DNA of 64,000 nucleotides from JARBUG01 sp035628915. Its GTDB lineage: Bacteria; Bacillota; Sulfobacillia; Symbiobacteriales; Symbiobacteriaceae. Positions 46,521 through 54,890 of this stretch are shown piece after piece. The translations under genes were made by a program, and so were the position numbers. The notes beneath the pieces are model-generated. The model was not told where the DNA came from. It searched no databases and saw only the letters and a list, made by a program, of their open reading frames with translations. The stretch is from assembly GCA_035628915.1 (NCBI GenBank), contig DASPIW010000013.1:45240-109239 (forward strand), in the 5' to 3' direction. The number at the start of each line of letters is the position of its first letter. Within the stretch, counting starts at the first letter, position 1.

Positions 46521-47483
46521 CTACCGCCTCGACCAGAGGAAGCCCAGGGCCGACGCCGAGAAGAGCATCGCCGCCATGAGGAAGACAAGCACGGTCTCCA
46601 TGGGGTTAAAGTCCATGCGCTGCTTGAACACGTTGAACGAATGCTCCAGGTCCCCTTCCGTCAGGGCCTGGACAAAGGATTTGCCCTTGCGCATCCGCCG
46701 GATCACTACAAAGACGACGTTGAACATGGGAATGAACAGAACGAGCAGGGGCGCCGCAAGACCGGCCAGGGTCGCCGCCTTGAAGTAGCCCGTTACGGCG
46801 ACGGATGCCAGTAGAAACCCCAAAAAGTTGGAACCCGTATCCCCCATGAAGATGGACGCCGGATGGAAATTATAGCGCAGAAAGGCGAGGCAGGCACCAA
46901 GCGTTGCGCTGACCCAGATGGCCGTCGGGGCGGAGCCCAGGGTCAGGGCCATCACGAGCAGGGTAAAGGCAGCCACTGCCGTAAGGCCGGCCACAAGGCC
47001 GTCCATGCCGTCCAAGAAGTTGATGGCGTTGGTCATGCCCACCAGCCAGGCGACCGTCAGGGGAATGTCGATCCACCAGGGCAGAATTAGCATACCGGGG
47101 CCGAACGGATTGGAGACGTGGCCGATCGTATAGCCGAAGCCCACCAGGACGGCAGCGGGGAGGAACTGCAGGATCAGTTTGGGCAGAGCGGGCAGGTCGG
47201 CGCCTTTGCATTTGCAGTAATCATCCACCAGTCCTGCCGCCAGGGCAAGAGGCATTGAGGCGCCCAGGGCCAGGTTAGGTGCCAGCAGCATGGCTGCCAG
47301 CTCAATGCCTGCAAACATGGCCAAACCGCCCAGCAGGGGTGTCGGTTTTGTGTGGATATGCCTGCCGCCGGGCTTCTTGACCAGGCCAGTCCGAGCGGCA
47401 AGCCTCATCATGCGGGGGGTCAGCCAGAATGTGACGGCAAATGCGATGCCCCAGGTAAGCAAGACTCGCAGTTCGATTGCCAC
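46521..47483 (-). CDS. MraY/WecA-family undecaprenyl-phosphate sugar-1-phosphate transferase
   Basis: A 320-residue membrane enzyme with about ten helices that loads a sugar phosphate on undecaprenyl phosphate for teichoic-acid or polysaccharide assembly. Catalytic text is LAAGLVDDYCKCKG (Asp-Asp), AINFLDGMDGLVAGL and SIFMGDTGSNFLGFLLAS. The cytoplasmic loop that normally carries the His-rich HxHH motif reads TEGDLEHSFNVFKQRM, with one His only. GTG at 47483 follows AAGGAGAT. TagO or WecA is the likely role, but the altered loop leaves the sugar substrate open. Confidence 0.88.
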   Translation of the reverse strand: MAIELRVLLTWGIAFAVTFWLTPRMMRLAARTGLVKKPGGRHIHTKPTPLLGGLAMFAGIELAAMLLAPNLALGASMPLALAAGLVDDYCKCKGADLPALPKLILQFLPAAVLVGFGYTIGHVSNPFGPGMLILPWWIDIPLTVAWLVGMTNAINFLDGMDGLVAGLTAVAAFTLLVMALTLGSAPTAIWVSATLGACLAFLRYNFHPASIFMGDTGSNFLGFLLASVAVTGYFKAATLAGLAAPLLVLFIPMFNVVFVVIRRMRKGKSFVQALTEGDLEHSFNVFKQRMDFNPMETVLVFLMAAMLFSASALGFLWSRR

Positions 47484-47636
47484 AGCTGTATCTCCTTGCA
47501 GTAGCGGCTGAGGACCCTACACCCGTTTCGACAACTGCCGGGTGGATTCCTGTAGTGCCTGCTTTGGAGAGGAGTCTGCCCGCTCCTGGCGAATCCATCC
47601 ACCGCGACATTCGCGAGAAGAGGTGCGTTGATCATT

Positions 47637-48398
47637 ATGCAGTTCGTCCGGTTTTTCTGCGGCGACAGTCCCAGGTGGGGAGCCATGGAGGCGAGTAAGG
47701 TCCGAGAGCTGGACGCCGCACCGTACCTGGGCGGCAAACCGGTAGGGCGGGTCCACCGGTTGGAAGATCTGGAGTTGATGGCCCCGGTGGAGCCCTCGAA
47801 ACTGGTCTGCATCGGCCGCAACTACGCCGAACATGCCGCCGAGTTGGGCAACCTGCCGCCGTCGGAACCGATGTTTTTCCTGAAAGCGCCTTCGTCCCTG
47901 ATTGGTCCGGGCGAGTCAATCAGACTGTCGGATCCGAGCCATGCAGTGCACTGGGAAGCCGAGCTTGCGGTGGTCATTGGCAAGCGGGCCAAACAGGTAA
48001 ACCAGGAGCAGGCTATGGATTATGTCTTTGGCTATACCATCGCCAACGACGTATCCGACCGGGACTACCAGAAGGGGGATGCCCCGTTCGGCTTCGGCCG
48101 CGGTAAGTCGTTCGACACTTTCTGCCCCTGTGGGCCGGTGCTGGTCACTGAGGGGATCGATCCGGCCGACGTCACCATTACGCTGACCTGCAACGAAACG
48201 ATCCGGCAGTCTGACAGCACGGCACTGATGGTGCATCCAGTGCCGAAATTGATCAGTTTCCTGTCGCATGTGATGACGCTGATGCCCGGGGACGTCATTT
48301 TGACCGGCACACCCAAGGGGGTCGGAGCGATGAAGGCGGGAGACTCGATCGAAATTACGATTCCTGGCATTGGGATACTGACCAACCCGGTCGAATAG
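47637..48398 (+). CDS. fumarylacetoacetate hydrolase family protein
   Basis: A 253-residue enzyme of the FAH superfamily, which hydrolyses or decarboxylates 2-keto acids of aromatic degradation. Motifs are KLVCIGRNYAEHAAELGN near residue 58, HWEAELAVVIGKRAKQV (metal-binding Glu-x-Glu), GYTIANDVSDRDYQ and ILTGTPKGVGAMKAGD. ATG 47637 has GAGGTG at 11 bases; TTG 47628 is closer. The precise substrate is unknown. Confidence 0.92.
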   Translation: MQFVRFFCGDSPRWGAMEASKVRELDAAPYLGGKPVGRVHRLEDLELMAPVEPSKLVCIGRNYAEHAAELGNLPPSEPMFFLKAPSSLIGPGESIRLSDPSHAVHWEAELAVVIGKRAKQVNQEQAMDYVFGYTIANDVSDRDYQKGDAPFGFGRGKSFDTFCPCGPVLVTEGIDPADVTITLTCNETIRQSDSTALMVHPVPKLISFLSHVMTLMPGDVILTGTPKGVGAMKAGDSIEITIPGIGILTNPVE

Positions 48399-48408
48399 GG
48401 AGATGCGC

Positions 48409-48440
48409 AACCCGCGGTCCACTGTGGCACGCGGGTTTTC
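48409..48440 (+). terminator. terminator of the FAH-family gene
   Basis: AACCCGCG / CGCGGGTT with a 13-base loop, followed by TTCC; the right arm itself ends in TT, giving four T. Confidence 0.75.
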
Positions 48441-48562
48441 CACTGCCGTACCTGGATGCAATTAGATGTATATAAAGTTTGCAGGCGAAATGACTATCCT
48501 TGTCGAATTTGTGATGTATTGGGTTGTAATTGCATGCCCGACTGAATGTTGGAGGGGTCACG

Positions 48563-49705
48563 GTGTATGTAGTCCGCACGGAGTCTATTCGGAACGGAAT
48601 GCGGCTCGGACGCACGATTTCCGTTACCGGCAAGGTCCTCCTCCACGCCGGCGTTGAGTTGCGCACATCGTACATAGAACCCCTGCTTCGCCAGGGGATA
48701 GCGGCCGTTTACATCATTGACGAACTGGTGCCGGATGTGGCGCCTGCCGATGTAGTTGCGCCGGAGACCCGGGAATCGGTAAAGCGCAACCTGCAGGCGG
48801 TAACGGCCTCCCTGGCCCCCATGTTCGCCGATGCGACCCGCCGCGGAGCAAAATACGTCAGCGTTCAGCTCGATACGCAGCGGCTGGTGCAGTCCGTCGA
48901 TAAGATGGTGCGCGAGATCCAAAAGAACCCCGAAGCTGTGGTCAACCTCCAGGATATCCGGACGGCTGACGAATACACGCTAAGCCATTCCGTCAACGTC
49001 TGTGTGCTGTCGGTGCTGCTGGGCACCATTATGGAATACTCGGAGCCGCAACTGCACGACCTGGCGGTCGGTGCCGTGCTGCACGATATCGGGAAGATCA
49101 CGACCCCGCCGGAAATCCTGAACAAACCCGGCATCCTTACGAGTGACGAGTATAGGATCATCCAGCAGCACGCAGCGAACGGGTGGAACATTCTCTTTGA
49201 GCAGCGCGGCATTCCGCCGGCATCAGCCGCGATGGCAAGGCAGCACCACGAACGGTGGTGCGGGGGCGGGTATCCGGACGGCCTGAAGGGCGAGAAAATC
49301 TACCGGTATGCGCGCATTTGCGCCGTGGCCGATTGTTTCGACGCCATGACCGCCGACCGGGTGTACCGAAAGGGGTTTTCGGCGGCAAAGGCGCTGGAGC
49401 TTATGCAGACCGAGATGAAAGGGTACTTTCAACCGGAATTGCTCTTCTCGTTCCTCCAGTGCGTGGCCCCATACCCGGTGGGGTCCATGGTGGAGATAAC
49501 CGAGGGCTATCAGGCCGTGGTGGTCGAGGTGCGGCGGGGCAAGAACTCCCGGCCGAAGATCCGCCTGGTTCGCCGGCCCGATGGCACCCCGATGCCGGAC
49601 CAGCCGGAGATCGATCTATACACCCGCAGCAGCATTGAGATTCTGCGGACAATCGAACCGGGGAATGGCGAGGGAGGCCAGTCACACCTGATCAGGGTGA
49701 TATAA
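48563..49705 (+). CDS. HD-GYP domain protein (probable c-di-GMP phosphodiesterase)
   Basis: A 380-residue protein with a 130-residue N-terminal region of unknown fold and an HD-GYP domain (about 135-330): TLSHSVNVCVLSVLLG, AVLHDIGKITTPPEILNKPG, RQHHERWCGGGYPDGLKG. All the metal and GYP residues are present, so c-di-GMP hydrolysis is likely. GTG at 48563 follows GGAGGGG by 5 bases. It is a single gene. Confidence 0.93.
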   Translation: MYVVRTESIRNGMRLGRTISVTGKVLLHAGVELRTSYIEPLLRQGIAAVYIIDELVPDVAPADVVAPETRESVKRNLQAVTASLAPMFADATRRGAKYVSVQLDTQRLVQSVDKMVREIQKNPEAVVNLQDIRTADEYTLSHSVNVCVLSVLLGTIMEYSEPQLHDLAVGAVLHDIGKITTPPEILNKPGILTSDEYRIIQQHAANGWNILFEQRGIPPASAAMARQHHERWCGGGYPDGLKGEKIYRYARICAVADCFDAMTADRVYRKGFSAAKALELMQTEMKGYFQPELLFSFLQCVAPYPVGSMVEITEGYQAVVVEVRRGKNSRPKIRLVRRPDGTPMPDQPEIDLYTRSSIEILRTIEPGNGEGGQSHLIRVI

Positions 49706-49707
49706 GA

Positions 49708-49748
49708 AAAGCGCCGGCAGCGTAAATGCTTGCCTGCGCTTTGTTTTT
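49708..49748. terminator. terminator between convergent HD-GYP and small genes
   Basis: AAAGCGCCGGCA / TGCCTGCGCTTT (one mismatch) then TGTTTTT on the plus strand. Confidence 0.8.
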
Positions 49749-49890
49749 ACCCTAGGAAGAACGAGAGAACGGCGACCGAGTCGGCCGATTCTGTCTTGCC
49801 CTTCCGCGGCTTGTCAATCGGGACAACCTTTGCCGTTGGTACCTGGGCGCCGGCCTTCGGCGGCTGGGGTACTGGCATTACCTGCGCCAT
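49747..49890 (-). CDS. 47-residue Pro/Lys-rich small protein
   Basis: ATG at 49890 follows AAGGAGATGGCACC. The 47 codons read MAQVMPVPQPPKAGAQVPTA, KVVPIDKPRKGKTESADSVA and VLSFFLG. It is basic and proline-rich, with a hydrophobic last dozen residues. It is not similar to a family I know. It lies alone before the methionine-rich gene, facing away from it. Confidence 0.65.
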   Translation of the reverse strand: MAQVMPVPQPPKAGAQVPTAKVVPIDKPRKGKTESADSVAVLSFFLG

Positions 49891-50033
49891 GGTGCCATCT
49901 CCTTCCGAAATCGAACGATTTCTCCTGCCGCGAGAATAGCACACGAAGCCTCATTTTACAAGATATTTAACAGGAAAGTTAAAAAAGAGAGGGACAGGCG
50001 GCTCCAAGCACCACGGAGCCCGCTCCACATAAC

Positions 50034-50861
50034 ATGTCAGTGGACCTTACACAGACAGGATGGTGTTCTGCTGACATGGAGTCCACTTCCGGCGAGATGA
50101 TGGGTCAGGGTTCGATGGGTTGGACCCCGGCCATGATGGGCGGTATGGGGCAGTGGGCCGCGGCGCCCGGCGATGTGATGGGCATGATGCCGATGCAGAT
50201 GGGGACCACTGGGCAGATGGGCGTCGGCGCCCAGCAGGGCATGATGCCCATGCAGCAGATGATGCCGATGCAGCAGATGATGCCGATGCAACAGATAATG
50301 CCCATGCAGCAGATGATGCCGATGCAGCAGATGCCCATGCAGATGATGCCGACACAGCAGATGATGCCCACGCGGGCGATGACCGCCGCTGAGCATGCGA
50401 TGCACATGCAGCGCATGCAGCAGATGCAGCAGATGCAGCAGATGCCGGCCGCTGCGCCGGTGCAGAAGGCTGTCCCCCTGCGGGTAGCACTGCCCATGGG
50501 GGGCATTCCGATTCAGGCTGCCCTGAACTTCAGCCCCATGGCCGTGACCGGAACGGTGTCGCCCACCGCCGGGGCAGCCCAGCTCGGCGCCACGACCATG
50601 GCCGCGGGCGCCCCTGAAATGCGGGGAGCATTCCGGGTCCCCGGGTTCTCCGTCGCAATGGACACCCCGCTGTTGCAGGGCGCCGTAAGCTGGCCGGGCT
50701 GGGTGGGGGCCTTCCAGCTGCCTTCCTGGATGGGCGCGCTCCGGCTGCCGGGCTTCCAGACCGGCGCCATGACCGGCGAAGCCGAGGGCACCATGGCGCT
50801 GCCCGGCGTTCAGCTGCAGTTGATGCCTGACGGACCGGCTGACGAGATGGAAGCGCAGTAG
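50034..50861 (+). CDS. methionine/glutamine-rich repeat protein
   Basis: Up to 275 residues. Residues about 20-145 are dominated by Met and Gln, with five tandem MMPMQQ units and three MQQ units encoded by DNA repeats. Residues 145-275 are a different, strand-friendly part with repeated short hydrophobic turns (VPGFSVAMDTPLLQGAVSWP, GAFQLPSWMGALRLPGFQTG). No signal peptide is visible. The start is uncertain: ATGs at 50034, 50076 and 50097 have no strong ribosome site. A spore-coat or metal-binding (Met-rich) role is conceivable but not supported. A terminator follows, so it looks like a complete unit. Confidence 0.7.
   Translation: MSVDLTQTGWCSADMESTSGEMMGQGSMGWTPAMMGGMGQWAAAPGDVMGMMPMQMGTTGQMGVGAQQGMMPMQQMMPMQQMMPMQQIMPMQQMMPMQQMPMQMMPTQQMMPTRAMTAAEHAMHMQRMQQMQQMQQMPAAAPVQKAVPLRVALPMGGIPIQAALNFSPMAVTGTVSPTAGAAQLGATTMAAGAPEMRGAFRVPGFSVAMDTPLLQGAVSWPGWVGAFQLPSWMGALRLPGFQTGAMTGEAEGTMALPGVQLQLMPDGPADEMEAQ
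50241..50330 (+). repeat. five tandem 18-bp units in the Met-rich gene
   Basis: Units close to ATGATGCCGATGCAGCAG, differing at one or two positions, run in frame from 50241 to 50330, followed by a partial unit. A second array of three ATGCAGCAG units lies at 50415-50441. Both lengths are multiples of three, so expansion or loss keeps the frame. Confidence 0.9.
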
Positions 50862-50877
50862 GATACAACACCGATGA

Positions 50878-50919
50878 GGCCGCCTGCCGTCTGTAGTGGA
50901 CGCAGGCGGCCCCGTTTTC
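50878..50919. terminator. terminator of the Met-rich gene, shared with the ROK gene
   Basis: GGCCGCCTGC / GCAGGCGGCC, 10-bp perfect stem with a 14-base loop, then CCGTTTTC on the plus strand. Confidence 0.85.
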
Positions 50920-52115
50920 TACTGGAGCGAAAGGGAAGGCAGGCGGAAGTGTTCCTGCAGCACGAGGGCCCCCGCCCCGATGGCGCAGGCGTCGACACCC
51001 AGGGTGGACAGGAGAATCCGGGCCCCCGCCCGCGGGTGCGCCAGCGCCCGCTGCTCAACCGCACGGCGGGCGGGATTGAGGATGTAGCTCCCCCCCTCCG
51101 CCATGCTGCTGCCGATGACCACCAGCGCCGGGTTGAAGGTATTGATGATATTTGCGATGCCGACGCCCAAGTACTCCCCGATCACCGACAGTGCCGTGAT
51201 GGCGGTCCCGTCGCCCTGCCGGGCTGCCGTCACCACCGCTTCGATGGTTGGCTCGGTTCCCGCAAGTATTGACGTCTGGCCCGCCAGCAGGCGATTCACC
51301 TGGCTGCGCAGCGCAACCTCCGAAGCATATGTCTCCCAGCAGCCGCGGTTGCCGCAGCTGCACAGCGGCCCGGTCACATCGATGGTGGTATGACCCAGTT
51401 CGCCCGCAACACCGCCGGCCCCCCGATACACTTCGCGGTTAAGGATAATCCCGGCGCCGAGCCCGATGCCGGCGCTCACGTAAATCAGGCTGCGCACGCC
51501 CGTGGCGCACCCGGCCCAGAGTTCGCCCACGGCCCCGGCGTTCGCTTCATTGTCCACATAGACCGGCACGCGCAGCCGCCGCGTCAGCCAATCTGCGACG
51601 GCAACGCCCTCCCAGTGCAGGTTGGGCGCAAAGATCAGGCGCCCCGGGCTATGGTCCACCAGGCCGGGTACACCCACACCGACGCCCAGGAGCCCGCGCG
51701 GCGCGGCTGGCACGGCCTGGAGCCCCTCCTCTACCAAGGCGGCCAGGCGTTCCAGGCACCCCTCGGGTCCGGCCTGCGCGTCCAGCGTGACACGCCGCCG
51801 CCAGTGAACCCGCGCCCGTAAATCCGCCAGCACCACCAGCAGGTAGCCGACGCCCAGGTCGGCGCCCGCAACCAGACCCGCCTGCTCGTTAAGCATCAGC
51901 AAATTGGGGCGCCGCCCCCCGCTGGACTGACCGGGTCCCAACTCCAGTACCATCTGTTCTGCCGCCAGTTCATCAACCAAAGCCGAGACGGTGGCCTTAT
52001 TGAGACCGCTCACCTTTGCGATGGCCGCCCGGGAGATCGGCGATTGGCTGCGCAGAATGTTGAGGACGATAGCCTTGTTCAGTTCCTTTACCAACGCCAG
52101 ATCGCCTGTCCGCAT
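50919..52115 (-). CDS. xylR: ROK family transcriptional repressor (XylR-like)
   Basis: A 398-residue regulator. The N-terminal winged helix (NILRSQSPISRAAIAKVSGL, NKATVSALVDELAAEQMV) is followed by a ROK sugar-binding fold (VAGADLGVGYLLVVLADLRA, VGVPGLVDHSPGRLIFAPNL) with the zinc motif CSCGNRGCWETY. It faces away from the xylose isomerase-like gene, with an AGTTTG...CAAACT palindrome between them, the standard arrangement of XylR. Xylose as inducer is inferred from this context. Confidence 0.93.
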   Translation of the reverse strand: MRTGDLALVKELNKAIVLNILRSQSPISRAAIAKVSGLNKATVSALVDELAAEQMVLELGPGQSSGGRRPNLLMLNEQAGLVAGADLGVGYLLVVLADLRARVHWRRRVTLDAQAGPEGCLERLAALVEEGLQAVPAAPRGLLGVGVGVPGLVDHSPGRLIFAPNLHWEGVAVADWLTRRLRVPVYVDNEANAGAVGELWAGCATGVRSLIYVSAGIGLGAGIILNREVYRGAGGVAGELGHTTIDVTGPLCSCGNRGCWETYASEVALRSQVNRLLAGQTSILAGTEPTIEAVVTAARQGDGTAITALSVIGEYLGVGIANIINTFNPALVVIGSSMAEGGSYILNPARRAVEQRALAHPRAGARILLSTLGVDACAIGAGALVLQEHFRLPSLSLQ

Positions 52116-52224
52116 TAGGATGTCCCCTCAACAAAGAAGTGCCAACATGACCATGGTAAACTCGGGTTGTCCGGGCGGTCAAGGCAGGAAACTCCAGGGG
52201 GCATGGCGAACCTTGGTGCATACA

Positions 52225-52243
52225 TAGTTTGCTGACCAAACTA
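52225..52243. promoter_or_regulatory. XylR-type operator
   Basis: TAGTTTG and CAAACTA form perfect 7-base arms around CTGAC, matching the half-site of Bacillus XylR operators. It ends 18 bases before the isomerase-like start codon. Confidence 0.85.
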
Positions 52244-52261
52244 AGTGTGGAGGGGAGATCC

Positions 52262-53314
52262 ATGGAGCGTTGGAAGACCAGTGTCGGCATCTGGGCGTTC
52301 GGTGCCACAGCCACCCGCTTCGTCCCCGGGGGGTATCATCCGGAAGCCATGGCAGCCACCACGGTCGAGAAAGTGAAGACCGCCGTGGAAGGGCTGGGCC
52401 CCCTGGTTGACGGCTACGAGTTCCACTATGAAACGGAGATCACCGACCAAAACGTCCACCTCATTCAGGGCGCCCTGGGCCCGGACCATGACATTTACAC
52501 CGTCTGCTACGGACTCGTTCCCAACCCCCGGTTCAAGTTCGGCTCGCTGACCAACCCGAATGCGGACCTGCGGCGCGAAGCCGTCGATCACATCCGCCGG
52601 GCAATCGACCTGGCAGCTGCCGTGGGCGCCAGGTTCATCTACTGGCCGGGGAACGAAGGCTATAATTACCCGTTCCAGCGGGACTATGCCCGCACCTGGG
52701 GCTGGTTCCTGGAAGGCATTCAGGCCGGCGTGGAGCATGCCAATTCCAGAAACGTGACGTTCCTGCTTGAGCACAAGAACAGCGAGCCCGCCATGCAGAT
52801 CCTCATGCGGAACATCGGCACCACGCTCTTCATCGTCAAGAAGATCAAGGAGATGGGCACCGACACCCGCAACCTGAAAGTCAACATGGACTGGCAGCAT
52901 CTGATCATGAACAACGAACCCCTGGGCGAATGCGCCGCCCTGCTGCTGGCGGAGGGCGTCCTGGCGCACCAGCACGCCAATTCCGGGTGGGGCAGCTTCG
53001 ACGATGACAACATGGTCGGTACGCAGTTCATTGAACAGCAGATCGACATCATCCGGGAGCTGCACAGGGGCGGCTACCGCGATCGCATCGGCTTCGACCT
53101 CTTCCCCTACACGGAGGACGCCGTCGAGGCGGTCAAGCGGTCCGTCATTCAGTTCGAGTACCTGCGCGATGTGGCCCTGCGCATCGACGACGAGGAACTG
53201 GAGGCCGCCAAAGCCAGGGCGGACGCCGTGGGCGCGTACCGGGCCGTCTGGAAGGCGCTTGGCCTTACCCCGGCCTTCGAAAAGCAAGTCTACGAACGCT
53301 ACAACCGGCGGTGA
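52262..53314 (+). CDS. xylA: xylose isomerase-like TIM-barrel sugar isomerase
   Basis: A 350-residue (beta/alpha)8 sugar isomerase, probably converting xylose to xylulose. The ATG 52262 follows GGAGGGGAG. Text of note: VGARFIYWPGNEGYNYPFQR near 130, FLLEHKNSEPAMQ with the metal-binding Glu-x-Lys region near 170, VNMDWQHLIMNNEPLGE near 215 and IGFDLFPYTEDAV near 280. The length is less than usual class I enzymes (about 390), so another aldose specificity is possible. The downstream xylulokinase and upstream XylR support xylose. Confidence 0.85.
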   Translation: MERWKTSVGIWAFGATATRFVPGGYHPEAMAATTVEKVKTAVEGLGPLVDGYEFHYETEITDQNVHLIQGALGPDHDIYTVCYGLVPNPRFKFGSLTNPNADLRREAVDHIRRAIDLAAAVGARFIYWPGNEGYNYPFQRDYARTWGWFLEGIQAGVEHANSRNVTFLLEHKNSEPAMQILMRNIGTTLFIVKKIKEMGTDTRNLKVNMDWQHLIMNNEPLGECAALLLAEGVLAHQHANSGWGSFDDDNMVGTQFIEQQIDIIRELHRGGYRDRIGFDLFPYTEDAVEAVKRSVIQFEYLRDVALRIDDEELEAAKARADAVGAYRAVWKALGLTPAFEKQVYERYNRR

Positions 53315-53320
53315 TCAGCT

Positions 53321-54841
53321 GTGGCAATCTTCCTGGGTGTCGACGTTGGCACATCCGGCGCACGGGTCCTGGCCGTTGATGCATCGGGACGGCTCGCAGC
53401 CATTGCGACGGCTGAGTATCCCCTGCTGACCCCCCGGCCGGGGTGGACGGAACAGAACCCGACCGACTGGTGGTCGGCAGTGGCGTCATGCCTGCGCCAG
53501 GTGGCCGCTGCCGTGCCACCCGCCGAAATTCGGGCCATCGGCCTCACCGGGCAAATGCACGGCTCCGTCTTCCTGGATGCTGCGGGAGAAGTTATCCGGC
53601 CTGCGCTGCTCTGGAACGACCAGCGTACTGAGGCTGAGTGCCGGGAGATTGAGGAGCGGGTCGGCAAGGAACGGCTCCTGGCCCTGTGCGGCAACCGGGC
53701 GCTGACGGGCTTTACGGCGCCGAAGGTCTTGTGGCTGCGCAACCACGCGCCTGAGCACTATGCGCGCCTCGCTCACCTGCTGCTGCCGAAGGACTACATT
53801 CGCTACCGGCTGACGGGGGATTTCGCGACGGATGTATCCGACGCGTCGGGAACGCTGCTGCTGGATGTGGCGGCCCGGTCCTGGTGCGAACCGGTCATGA
53901 AGGCCCTGGACCTGCCGGCCTCCATGCTGCCGCGGCTCTACGAGGGCACCGGCGTTACGGGTCGCGTCTCGGCAGCGGCCGCCGCCGCCACCGGGCTGCC
54001 GGCCGGCCTTCCCGTGGTGGCCGGGGGCGGCGACCAGGCCGCCGGCGCCGTTGGCGTCGGTTTGGCAGCACCGGGCATGGCGTCGCTCAGCCTGGGCACA
54101 TCGGGCGTGGTGTTCGCCGCCTGCTCGCAGCCCGGGCATCTGGCCCCCGCAGCTACGGCGCCGCCAGGTCTGCCTCCCGAGTCGATCACCACCGTGCATT
54201 CCTTCTGCCATGCCGTTCCCGGCGTGTGGCACGTCATGGGCGTCATGCTTTCGGCCGGGGGATCGCTGCGCTGGGCGCGGGACACCCTGTATGCCGGCCA
54301 GTCCTACGATGCGCTGACCGGAGAGGCGGCTGCCGTGCCGCCGGGCGCCGAAGGCCTGCTGTTTCTGCCGTATCTGACGGGCGAGCGGGTACCGCACCCG
54401 GATCCGGGCGCCCGGGGCGCCTTCGTGGGCCTGGGCCTGCGCCACGTGCGGGCGCACTTGGCCCGGGCGGTGCTGGAGGGCATTGCGCTGGGCCTGCGGG
54501 ACAACCTGGACCTGGTGCGGGCGCTGGGCGTGCCCGTGCAGGAACTGCGGGTGACCGGGGGCGGGGCGCGCAGCCCGCTGTGGCGCGACATTCTCGCGGC
54601 GGCCCTGGAGTCCCCCCTCCGGATGCTGGCCGTGGACGAGGGGCCGGCCTTTGGCGCCGCCATTTTGGCGGCGGCGGGCACGAGTCACTTTGCCGACGTT
54701 GCCGCCGCCTGTGCGGCGATGGTCAAGCCCGCCGGGGGCGTGCCGGTGGACGCGGCGCTGGCTGAGCAGTACGCCCGCCTGCTGCCCACCTTCCGGGAGC
54801 TGTACCTGCAGCTGCGGACCGTCTTCCCGAAGCTGGCATGA
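53321..54841 (+). CDS. xylB: xylulokinase
   Basis: A 506-residue FGGY kinase that phosphorylates xylulose, feeding the pentose phosphate pathway. FLGVDVGTSGARVLAVDASG is the N-terminal phosphate loop, GLTGQMHGSVFLDAAGE the substrate region, LLWNDQRTEAE a conserved turn, and RVTGGGARSPLWRDILAAAL the ATP region. GTG at 53321 lies 6 bases after the isomerase stop, so the two genes are one operon under the XylR operator. Confidence 0.96.
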   Translation: MAIFLGVDVGTSGARVLAVDASGRLAAIATAEYPLLTPRPGWTEQNPTDWWSAVASCLRQVAAAVPPAEIRAIGLTGQMHGSVFLDAAGEVIRPALLWNDQRTEAECREIEERVGKERLLALCGNRALTGFTAPKVLWLRNHAPEHYARLAHLLLPKDYIRYRLTGDFATDVSDASGTLLLDVAARSWCEPVMKALDLPASMLPRLYEGTGVTGRVSAAAAAATGLPAGLPVVAGGGDQAAGAVGVGLAAPGMASLSLGTSGVVFAACSQPGHLAPAATAPPGLPPESITTVHSFCHAVPGVWHVMGVMLSAGGSLRWARDTLYAGQSYDALTGEAAAVPPGAEGLLFLPYLTGERVPHPDPGARGAFVGLGLRHVRAHLARAVLEGIALGLRDNLDLVRALGVPVQELRVTGGGARSPLWRDILAAALESPLRMLAVDEGPAFGAAILAAAGTSHFADVAAACAAMVKPAGGVPVDAALAEQYARLLPTFRELYLQLRTVFPKLA

Positions 54842-54847
54842 GGAAAG

Positions 54848-54872
54848 GCCCCGGGCGCCTGGCGCCCGGGGC
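54848..54872 (+). terminator. terminator of the xylose operon
   Basis: GCCCCGGGC / GCCCGGGGC with a 7-base centre, 6 bases after the stop; the tail TCTGTATTC is modestly T-rich. Confidence 0.75.
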
Positions 54873-54890
54873 TCTGTATTCGTTTACTCT

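Noticed and set aside
48463..48562. Possible SigD-type promoter before the HD-GYP gene
   Set aside because: The AT-rich segment has no stretch matching TAAA-N15-GCCGATAA closely enough to report.
50241..50345. Tandem 18-bp units as a CRISPR array or centromere-like iteron set
   Set aside because: There are no spacers, the units are in frame with the protein, and each encodes the same six residues.
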